From assembly GCA_023053575.1 (NCBI GenBank), contig JAKZAP010000016.1, positions 7,622,046 to 7,686,045 of the forward strand: 64,000 nt of DNA, given 5' to 3'. Both the position numbers and the translations under genes were made by a program. Positions within the stretch are counted from its first letter, which is position 1, and every line of letters starts with the position of its first letter. This document shows, piece by piece, positions 20,301 to 32,300 of this stretch. The DNA comes from Branchinecta lynchi. Its lineage: Eukaryota > Arthropoda > Branchiopoda > Anostraca > Branchinectidae. The notes beneath the pieces are model-generated. The model did no database searches and was not told the origin of the DNA. It worked only from the letters and a program-made list of their open reading frames with translations.

Positions 20301-23300
20301 TATTTTGATTACGAATTTGATTTTAACAATTGTTGTATATATTACTTGACAAAGGTCAAACAATTTGGTTGGACAACTACGAAATTTTGTACCTGAATTA
20401 TACAATAAATCTAAAATCTAAATAGTAGTATCCAGTAGCATCCTGTCTTGCCATAGTAGCATGCAATAGAATGCAGTAACACGGTAGCCTCGGAGTAGAA
20501 TCATGTAGTAGCTTCAGTCAGTACTGCATGCTACTTTTTCGTACAATTTCATACTACTATTTTGACATAAATTTTTCGTCGGGATGTCCACAGACCCGTT
20601 ATCCCGATCAGTAGCCCGACGTTGTATCCCGATGAGTACCTTGCAGACGGTGGTGGTTTTTATGGCACTTGAGCTTACTCAAGTGCCATATAGCGATTGT
20701 TATTTCTGTCCGTCAGTCGGTCTGTCGGTCTGTCGGTCCCGGTTTTGCTAGTTCGGGCACTTCCAGATAAGCTAGGACGATGAAACTTGGCAGGCATATC
20801 AGAAACTGGACCAGATTAAATTAGAAATTGTCGCTTCCTCGATCCGACCATCTGGAGGGGAGTGGAGGGAGGGGGAATCCGGAAAAAATAGGAAAAATGA
20901 TATATTTTTAGCTTACGAACGGGTGATCGGATCTTAATGAAACTTGATATATGGAAGGACTTCGTGTCTCAGACCCTCCATTTTAAATCCAGACCGGATC
21001 CGGTGACACTGGGGGGAGTTGGAGGGGGAAACCGGAAATCTTGGAAAACACTTAGAGTGAAGGAATCCGGATGAAACTTCGTGGAAAGAACAAGCAGAAG
21101 TCCTAGATACGTGATGGATATAACCGGAACGGATCCGCTCACTTTGGGGGAGTTGGGGGGGGGGGGGAGAAGTCCGAATTTTTAGTGATCCCACGAGTTT
21201 GGTGCTTCCTGATGTGCTGGGACGCTGAAAATTGGCAGGCACGTCAGGGACCCGACCAGATTAAATGGGAAATAGTCATTTCCCCGATCCGACCATCTGG
21301 GAGGGGGAGTGGAGGGAGGGGGAAGCCAAAATGTGTGGTATTTTTATCTTGCGAACGAGTAATCGGATCTTGATGAAATTTTATATTTAGGATGACCTCG
21401 TGTCTCAGACGTCCCACTATAAATCCGGACCGGATCCGATGACACTGGGGGGAGTTGGAGGAGGGAACCGGAAATCTTGAGAAACGCTTAGAGTGGAGGG
21501 ATCGGGATGAAACTTGGTGGGAAGAACAAGCACAAGTCCTAGATACGTCATTGATATAAGCGGACCAGATCCGGGCACTCTGGGGGAGTTGGGGGGGGGG
21601 TCCGGATTTCTAGCGATCCCGTGAGTTCGGCATACTTCCTTATGTGCTAGGGCGATGAAACTTGGCAGGTATGTCAGGGACCCGAACAGGTTCACTTGAG
21701 AACAGCCGTTTCTCCAATCCGACAATACTGGGGGGAGTGGATGGATGGGGAGTCCGGAATCTAGTGGCGTGTATAACTTTTGAACGGGTGATCGGATCTT
21801 GATGAAATTTTATATTTAGGATGACCTCGTGTTTCAGACGTCCCACTATAAATCCGGACCGGATCCGATGACACTGGGGGGAGTTGGAGGAGGGAACCGG
21901 AAATCTTGAGAAACGCTTAGAGTGGAGGGATCGGGATGAAACTTGGTGGAAGAACAAGCACAAGTCCTAGATACGTCATTGATATGAGCGGACCAGATCC
22001 GGGCAATCTGGGGGAGTTGGGGGGGGGGGGGGTCCGGATTTCTAGCGATCCCGCGAGTTCGGCATACTTCCTGATGTGCTAGGGCGATGAAACTTGGCAG
22101 GTATGTCAGGGACCCGAACAGGTTCACTTGAGAACAGCCGTTTCCCCGATCCGACCATAGTGGGGGGAGTGGATGGATGGGGAGTCCGGAATCTAGTGGC
22201 GTGTATAACTTTTGAACGGGTGATCGGATCTTGATGAAATTTTATATTTAGGATGACCTCGTGTTTCAGACGTCCCACTATAAGTCCGGACCGGATCCGA
22301 TGACACTGGGGGGGAGTTGGAGGAGGGAACCGGAAATATTGAGAAACGCTTAGAGTGGAGGGATCGGGATGAAACTTGGTGGAAGAACAAGCACAAGTCC
22401 TAGATACGTCATTGATATAAGCGGACCAGATCCGGGCACTCTGGGGGAGTTGGGGGGGGGGGGTCCGGATTTCTAGCGATCCCGCGAGTTCGGCATACTT
22501 CCTGATGTGCTAGGGCGATGAAACTTGGCAGGTATGTCAGGGACCCGAACAGGTTCACTTGAGAACATCCGTTTCCCCGATCCGACCATAGTGGGGGGAG
22601 TGGAAGGATGGGGAGTCCGGAATCTAGTGGCGTGTATAACTTTTGAACGGGTGATCGGATTTGAATGAAACTTGTATGGTGGAAAGAGCTATCACCTCGG
22701 ATGATCATTGTTAAGTCCGGGTCGGGTCGGGTTATACCTGTGGGGATGGGGGGGGGGGGGACCCGAAAACTCAAGAAACGCTTAAAGCAGAGGGATTGGG
22801 ACGGAATTTAATGGAGAGAACAAGCATTAGGCCTAGATCCGAATTTGACGGAGCCAGATCGTTTCGGGGCTCTGTGGGGGGGGGGGGATAGAGGGGGTTT
22901 CCTGGAATACCGGTAGTCGGGGGTTAGAATAGTTCCAGAAGTACTAAGACAATGAAACTTTGCAGGCATATTAGCGACCCGACATAATTGACTTATTTAT
23001 TTAAACTAGGATACGACCAACTAGGGTCAAACAAATGGGTGATAAGAGTCGATGGCCTCGACATGTAAAAGATGCGTTCGAACAAATGCGAACACGGTTG
23101 GGGGAATTGGGGGGGGGGGGGGACTTTTGACATGCACAAAAACCAAACGAATGGCCCGAATGAGATGCAAGTTCGACAGTGCCGAGTTTATGCGGCCTAG
23201 ATTTGTTCTTTGGCGTCCGGGCCGGATGCGGCCAAGGTAGGGGGGGGGGGGGGGGTACTGGAAACTTACAGATAGGCTATGCTCCAATTTCAGTGAAACT

Positions 23301-26300
23301 TGATGGACAGGAAGAGGGAATTAGGAGATATGACGTTTATGTTTTCAAGTCCTGTTCGGCCACAGTGGCGGGAATTGGAGGGAGATTGCCGGAAACTTTG
23401 AGGCTCGCATAGGAGTCAAACGAGTGCATCAGTTTAAATGAAACATAGAACTTAGAGAGAGCATATACCCTAGATGACATATTTTGGGCAAGGATCCGGA
23501 TCCGACAACGTTGGTGGGGGGGAGGGGGTACCAGAATTTTCCAAAAATGCTCAGACTCGACCGAAACTTTAGCGGTGGTATAAAAGAAGATAATTTAGAT
23601 GATCCATTTTTTAGTCCGAACCAGATTCGGCCACGGTAAGGTGAGATGGAGGGAGTACCGGAAATATTGTAGCACGTCTAGGGATCAAACTAGTGGATTT
23701 ATTAGGCTGAAACTTGGAAGTTTGAACAGTCATGTGCATTTGATAATCGAGACGATGCCAGAACTGCTTAGAAGTGAGTGAAACAAACTATCCTACTTCT
23801 ATTTCCAAACCGCAATTTTGGATGGCGGGTGTATTTTATCACGTTCTCATCTACTTTCTTGTACTGCCTACTCGTAACAAGTGCCATATGAGCTCGTAGC
23901 TCTTGTTTATTTGGTAGTTACTAGTTTCTGGGGCGCTCCAACCCTCTCTCCACGACTGTGCGCGCCAGTTCTCGTCGACTCGTTTTTTTGAACCCCTCAC
24001 ATGTTTCGCTGGTCATAGCTGAGGAAAAAGAGGGGAACAGTTCGGTTCACGAGAGAAGCAGGACCTTTCGGACTGCTTCCGGGAGTGGCCCCTACTCCGT
24101 GACTAGCTGTCAGGCGCGAAGAGGGAGGGAAGACAATCAAAGTTGATTAGTTTGAGGACTAGTCGAACGTCCCCTCTCTTCCGCCTTATAAATTACTGTT
24201 GAAACTTTTATTTCTGCAGCCGCTGTTCGTAAAGTCGTGCCTTACGGCCGCAGAAGGATTTTGTTGTACGCCTTCGTTTCGCTTCTCGTCCTGTTTATAG
24301 AAGGTGAGGCAAGAGCGTTACGGACTTGGCCTGACGAAGGCTTTGTAAATCTTCAGTATGACAGCTGGAATACAATCGATCGTTTTTCTACAAATGTTTT
24401 TTTTTTTTTTTTTTTTAACTAAGGGCCCTAGAGCCACCTACACAAACATACACAAAACAAAACAACAAACAAATCAATATTTAAGAATAAAACCAACCGA
24501 AAGGCGAGAAGGGTCGGGCTGCTCAGCTGTCCCGAAGCCAGGCCAAAATAGAACAAGAGTAACGGGTTTGTGAGCATGGAATAGAACACTGATGACTAAA
24601 TTTAGCATCTCCAACTCAAACTTTCGAGCAAAAGCTTTTGTGCCTTATGGTGCGGACACACGATCAGGATTTCTCCGCCAGATTTTCTGCAATTTTACTA
24701 TCAAGTTGATCAAATTTAACTTTCCGTATGTAACTGATGACAGTGCCGAAAATGCGGGCACGAATTCCAAGCTGCAAGCATCGACCCTGATCGTCTGTCC
24801 AAGGTATTATGATGCGGACAGAAAATCCGGTTTTCCCGGACGGATTCTGCCCATGTTCTTAAGTAAGTTAAAGATGTCCCAACTTCTCTGTATGACATTT
24901 CAATTTTGGCTTCGTGGCGTCAAGCCTGGAAGGTCTTTTTCTATTTTCACCGAAATATCACTCAATGGGGTAAACCAGCCAATCACGCTAAAGAGCTCCG
25001 TAGTTACTACGCTCAATACGCTCCCGAACATGGTAAGCAAATGGTTACTATTAATTACTATTTCGAGAAGCTTGGAGCGGTCAGCGTATTAACTTTTCGT
25101 GAGGCTGGAACGGAAATAGTAACTAATAGTTACTATTATTAGGAGGGTGGAACACGCTCTTCATGACGGTGGCATTGACGGTCTTAACATGGCAGGAACC
25201 ACAATCCGACCCCGATAGTCTGTCCGAACCTTTAGGCAAAGATTCGCGGGATGATCGCTGCGGGCACCGTCGGAAACCTGTGCTCGCTCACCACCATGAA
25301 ACGCAGTAGAAGGGGCGAATGTTTCCAGCCGCCTGAATCCGCGGCACACTACCACCCTCCCAGCCCGACGAAACACTACACCGGAGAATCTCTCTGAAAT
25401 GGGCGTAGTCTTTCTCTGACTAATAGCTTGAGGTCATCGAAAGTTAGGGATCTCTTTTCACAAAGCCCTTCACTGACGCTTTCACGCAGTGAAAGATGTA
25501 AGTGATTTTAATTTATTTGTGACCCGCCGTTTTTAGTCATCATAGGGAGATACAGTTATCACTTCTTAGTTATCACACGGAGGGGGGGGGGGGGGGTATA
25601 CAAAGACAGGCTTCCATGTTTTACCCTATGACGGATCAACCAGTTGGAACCGATAAAACAAAATGAAAGTTAACGGAAGTTTTTAAGTGGGGCTTTGGTA
25701 ACATGATTTGTTGTATACAAAGACCGGCTTCCTGTCGGGTTTTGGCGTCTAAATTCTGAAATCCATGTCCAAGTTTTACCCTAGGACGGATCAACCAGTT
25801 GGAACCGATAAAACAAAGTGAACTAACAGAATTATTGATCCTTGGAACAGACTTACCGAAGATGCAGTTAACGCTGAAATGATCAATAGTTTCAAGTGAA
25901 TTATACTGATGGGATTTTTATCAGTTCGATTACTCAAAATTTCAAAGTTATTTAGAGGCGAAAGCCCTTTCTGTTGCTTTGTATTATTATTTTTATTATT
26001 AACTTCATGCAAATAGTAGTCTTAACTATTTCTTTCCCAAAACCGAAACCTGCTTTCAAACAAGAAATACCAGCAGCAACGAAGGTAGAGAAAATTCAGT
26101 TACTCGGTGTTAGCATACCCGCAGATCGAAAATGTGAAGCACGTTGTCAGGACATGCTGAAAAGTCTAAAAGCTGAAAATCTAAAAATAATTTCAAAAAA
26201 TAAAAATACTCCAATGCCACCAACTTCTGAGTTTATACTTCTTTCATTAGACTCACCCCGGAAAACGCGGCGCCTGTTTGCAGAGGCACCCGGCGAGAGC

Positions 26301-29300
26301 AGTGTTTCCAATTTTATTGTTGACCTATCATTAGTTGCGGTTTTGCAGATACCATCGTATCTGTTACCACGGTAACTGGATCTGCAATTAGTCGTTTTTG
26401 CAGTTACCTTGGTATCTGATATACGGTTGCTCTGCAAAAACGACAATTGACAAAACTGAGCTTTTCGACGCCATCCGAAAAGAAAAACAGATATTCAGTC
26501 ACATCACTAAGTGCCAAACTTCTTTCCTACCAATTAGACAAAAAATGATGAAAGTGAGATAACTTTTTCAGACATCACAATCAGTTACCACGGTCAGACC
26601 ATGGTATCTGAATATCAGATACAACGATAACTGATGATGATGATTTTATTAACGCACTTAAGGAGTGGAAATAGTGCAGTATAGACAAAAAAAAGAGGAA
26701 AAAATACACTGAGCTTTCAATAATGTAGTAAATGCACAAGATCAAAAAATAAACATTTAAAAGAATAAAAAAAAGGGACTAATCTGGTCTAAAAAATCTT
26801 CCTAGATGGAGTGCGGAGAAATGGTCAAGGGCAGAAACGTGAAGGTCCTGGGCAATTGAAGATAACTTTGCACAAGGGTCAGAGGGCAAAAAAGTTGCAG
26901 TTATACGGGAATTCCAATAACGTCGAGGAAGGTACAAGAGAAATTTACAATACTTGAAATAGAATACCAAAAATTCCGGAAAGGTTGCAGACAGAGGGAG
27001 AACAAAAACTATTATATAAACTACCAAGCGCTTTTCTGTTATACCTTCCTCTATTTGGAACTATGTTTCCATATCCGACACGAATGGAATCATGAACAGC
27101 CGAAACGGCGTTATTGCAATTTTTTTTTAGAGACTGTTATGAACATGCCAAACCATTTTACGGTAGGGGAATTGCGGAGTTTTTCATTTTGAAAAGAAAT
27201 ACCGGAGTCTTTTGGGCTGTTGAATTTAAGATACTGACATTTAGAAATGTTAACAGAAAGGCCAATTTGAGAAAGACCCTGACAAATCGTTTTTATGTTA
27301 GATTCTAACCCACTTTTAGTTCGACTGATTAATAGAATGTCGTCTGCATAAGCTATGTAATTAATACTTAGGTCTCCAAGAAAAAATGTTGGCAATAAAC
27401 CTGAGAGGCATTCATAAATGGCACTTTTAAAAACAAAAGGAGATAGGACTCTACCCTGTGGTACCCCCTTGCTAACAGGAATGGATTCCGAAACCGCCCC
27501 TGACCATTTCGCCCGAACAATCGCGTTACGGTACCAAAACCTTAAAACAGAAACAATGGAAGCACTAACACCCTGACGCAACAAAGAAAGTAGAGCCTGT
27601 GAAAATAACTGTCAAAACGCCTTTCGACCGTGCTATCAGATACCATGCTATCTGCAGGTATCTGCAAAACACCCAACTATAATCGATCATATCAATAATG
27701 CTGCGTGTCCGTGGTACTTACTTTGTTTATAACCTTGATCTCTCCCATATCTTCCTCAGTTCCATTCGTGAAATGCAGTTCTACGGATGCCATCGAAGCC
27801 GAGTAGAGGTGAGGTGACCTCGTATACCGGATTCCAACTTGCAGACCGTTTCCGGCCGTTCGAGAGAGCAATTCGGTGGGCTTAGTCGTGACAAAGGATG
27901 GACTTGAGAGCTAGGAGAAAAATAATAAATAAATTAGGAAACAAAATTAAGCAAATTTGGATAAGAAGTAAGCGGAACAGTAAACGGCGCTTCTTAACGT
28001 ACTGATGTGTTTCGTTAAATTAAACTTTTTAACTTATAAGACATTCCCAGAGTTCTTGAAAGGAGAACTGGGGAGGAGTCGAGTGGTGATAGGTGAAAGG
28101 AGACACGTGACCCTGTCTTGGGGGAGGAGCCAGTCAGTCAGAAAGTGCTGCGGATTTTACTGGATTTTACCAAAGTAAAATCCAGAATGCAAGAACAACC
28201 TGACAATTTCTAACGAACCTGGAGGGTACAGGAATAGAGCGATTTGTGTTATAATCATACAATAACTGAATAATACCAGCACGAACCAATTAGTGCAATT
28301 TTTTAAGCAGAAACTGCTTGTTCCGAGTATCTTAGCTTTCTATGGATATTCGCCAAAAACTGACAAGTAATTCCGGGAAAAGGTTTTCTACGGCATTCGC
28401 GGTATGGTTCGCTCGTTGGAAAACTGATCTCGTAATGTCGCAGAATCTCTACTTAGGGTGGCTGCAGTCGTTGTAAATGCACCTTAAAGCACAACTGAAG
28501 CCCCATGCTATTCCATTATGTCCTTCTCAAAGTTCCATCATCAGTCCACGGTCCACATATTTTCTATTTTCATTTCACAGTTGTTTCCGTGCTGTTGCTA
28601 TCGAGCCAAATCCAATCTTCCTATGGGGTGTCTTTTCAAAGTTGAGCCACGCCCCTGGCGTTGCTGATTGGTTCAGTCGGAGGTAAGAAAGTCCTCACAA
28701 ACCAATAACAGACAAAGTTTTTCGGCGATGTTGGTAAAGACCGCGCGTAATTGCTGTGCTCTCAGTTTCTCTTTTCTCTCGCTTCGCTCGTCTGATATTT
28801 TGAATCATATTAAATATAATGACACCGGACCCTTTTCTACTTTCCCGGGTCGATTTTTGAATCGCCCTGCTTTCACAGTGAAGATTGATCGCGAGAGCTA
28901 ATGCATATATATTTAATAATAATAGATTTATTGCCCATCATAATGTACAAACGTACAGAAAGACGGAGTAATTAAATGAAGAAGAAGAAAAAAAGAACAT
29001 TACGATCAACAGAAATAATGGAAAGAACACAAGAAACTTAAAAAGAAAACCACACAAAATGACAGAATTTACACTGAGTAAAGCATCTGCTTAAAGCGCT
29101 CTCGCCTTTCCCGAATAACAGATGTAAAGTGTAAAGTGTAATTTAAAGTGTAGTAAAGTGCGAATATTGAAAGATTCAATATTCGGTAACTGAGGTTACT
29201 TCTAGACCAATCACAGACCCTGGTCTGTTGCAGTTCGGAAACTGGATTACGGAGAAGAACTGGACTTTGGTTTCCGCAGCGAAGGACTTGGATTCCCAAG

Positions 29301-32300
29301 TTCAGGAATTTCATGGTAAAATTAACGAAAAATATCTTGAGTGCTTCCCTGAGCGTAAAACTAAATTTTGTTCTAGTGATAAACCGTATGTAAATTCAAA
29401 AATAAAGCGACTAATTAAGCGTAAATTACACCTTATTCGAAATGATCAAAAAGAGCAAGCAAAAAAATTGGCAAATGAAATTGAGTGGAAAATAAAAGAA
29501 GCTCAGGCTAATTATTACAAAAATGAGGTGGATCATCTTTTGGACTCCAAGCCTTCGCAGTTCTTCAGTAAAGTTAAAAGTCTAACTGGAAAAAGTTCTC
29601 AACCAGTTGACTTCATGAAGGATGAGCCACCAGAGAAAACTGCGAATGATTTAAATGCCCATTTCGCTGCAGTTGTGCAGTCTTACCCACCTCTTCCACC
29701 TGAAAACCCTCCACAAAATTTAACTGCTCCTTCAAATGATAATTTAATGCCTGATATTTCTTTGTCAAGTGTAACCCGTAAACTTTCTAAGTTATAACGC
29801 ACTTCTGTTGCTCCTTTTGATATTCCAGTTGTTCTCGTTAAAGCATTTGCTAAAGAATTACCTTTCCCCCTTCAGATAATGTACAATAACATAACGCGAA
29901 CAGGTTATTATCCAAAGAAATGGAAGAAAGGTTTTATCACCCCTATTCCAAAGAAAGGAGCACCTAATGATTTCTCTGGTGTACGGCCGATCACAGTTAC
30001 ATCAATTTTCAGCAGAATTTACGAAAGTTTCGTTGCCACATGGCTTAAAGAATAATATCTTTTAAAGGTAACTGATCGAAAGCAGTTTGGTAACATTCCT
30101 AAGTGTTCTACAGTACATTACCTAGTTAATTTGATTGATTTTATTTTAAAACATCTAGATGAACCTGGCAAATGGATAAATTTAATTGCAATTGATTTTA
30201 AAAAGACATTTGACCTTGTTGACCATAAAATTCTTTTAGAAAAAAATGGCGGAAAAAAATATACCGGATTTTATCGTCAAAATCATCAAGAGCTTCTTGA
30301 CAAATAGAGAGCAAACTGTAAAGTATAAAGGCCATTTTTCAACTTCTTTACCAGTTTTTTGTGGAGTTCCACAAGGAACTGTGATCGGTCCAATGTGCTT
30401 CCTCCTCATGATAAATGAAATTGCTGCTGGGCTAGAGGACAGATGGAAATACGTTGACGATTTGTCCCTAGCGGAAGTCGTATCTGAGGGTTTGAAAAGT
30501 AACGCTGCCGGCTTCATCGACCAGGTTACCTCAGAAGCGATTGAAATGAATATGGTCGTGAATAAAGATAAGTGTTCGGTTACGACCTTTTCTTTTCTTA
30601 GAAAAACTCGCCCGTCTTTCGAACCTCCTATCGACCCCGGGCTCATCAGTGATAAAACAACGCTACTAGGTGTAGTGATCTCTTCTGACCTTTCATGGCA
30701 CGAAAATACAAAGACAAGTGTAAAGAAAGCTAACAGCGCAATTCAAATGCTAAAAACACTGAAAAAGTTTCGGGTTCCTAAGGACAAGCTAAAGCTAATG
30801 TTTTGCTGTTTCATTCGACCGTTAGTCGAATATGCTTGTCCGGTTTGGCACTTTGCTCTTACCCAAGGTGAAACTGATACAATAGAGCGAGTTCAGAAGA
30901 GATCGCTGCAAATTATCTATGGTGGTTCCCCCCTACCATACTCTTTTTACCTCAAAGAATTTAAAATTGAATCCCTTTCTTCCCGCCGCGGAAAACTATG
31001 CCGCAACTTTGGCTCCTCCCTTCTCCAGCACCCCATGTACCGTTCATTCCTCCCCCCACCCTTTGTTCCTGTAAGATCTCGTCCCCCCCGAGAAGTGGCT
31101 GAAAAGGTTCCCAAACTGACCCCAATCTACTGTAACACTATGCGCTACAGTAGAAGCTTTGTGCCTAGCTTCGTAAAGCAGTACAATGATCTTTAGCATT
31201 ATCTGCCTTGTTATTTTTATTTTCTTTTAATTATGTGTTGACAACTTATTTGATCTCTGTTTATGACTACAAAAACATCGTATTTGGGCTCTGCCCACGA
31301 GAGATATGTTTTGCTTTATTATTAAATAAATTGAAAATTGAGGTCCTGCTACTCCATACTTTGAAGACAATCTGCTATTACTTGTCCAAGGTGGAACCCT
31401 CAGCAGATACTTTACATATTCGTAACAAGATGCCTTATGGTGGGAAACAGGAGCGATACGCTCTTCGAGGAACCTGTAAAGGCCGCACACGCATCACAAT
31501 AAAACACAACATCCGGCTACTTACGACTATCGTTTCTTTTCCTCCGTAGTTCAACGGCGATACTGAAGCCGGTGCTGACATGGGCGTTAACATTCCACCA
31601 AGAGTCGGCGTAAACACGGGAGTTGACAAAGATGGAAAACCTTTTGAAATTAAAACATGTAAGCATGTACAATAATCTCACTACTTTGGCTTTCTTCAAA
31701 TTATAGCCTCGTTCTTAATTTTGTGGCGGCAACGCAGTTATGTTCAAAAAGCAAAGAGCTATGAGCGTGCTCCACCCTTCTAACAACAGTAACTCTTAGT
31801 TACTATTTTCGTACCAACCTCGTAAAAAGTTACTACGCTGACCGTTCCAAAAATAGTAACTAATAGTAACTATTTGCTTACCATGCTCGGGATCATAGTA
31901 AGCGTAGTAACTACACATCTCTGTAACGTGATTTGTCGGATTCGTCCGTGGCATGATATTCTGCTGGAAAACAGAACAATCGTTCCAGCCTTAATGGAAA
32001 AAAGTCAGAATTCGTGACGTCATGCGTAGTAACTACGGTAAGTAGGGTGGAACACGCTCTACGTGTTCAATAAAAGCTGATGTCAAACCTGTGATCACAG
32101 GTACCCTTTTCTAGCAATGAGCCTGAGGAGAACCCTTGCCAAAAGGGGCCAAAATATCGCTAATTCGTTTGCGCAGTCAACCACTAACGCGATTGTCTAG
32201 GCTTTCGTTTCTTCTTTAAGGAACCCAATGTTAGTTAACTCTCGTACAAAAGGAGAAGCGGGAGCTTACTATCGTCAAAATCCAAGAGCAAATCCATATT

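Noticed and set aside
21417..22774. Proline/serine-rich minus-strand frames of about 100-120 codons in family B, with counterparts at 60149-61301
   Set aside because: They derive from the G-run modules read in several frames, shift with run length, and show no start context or homology.
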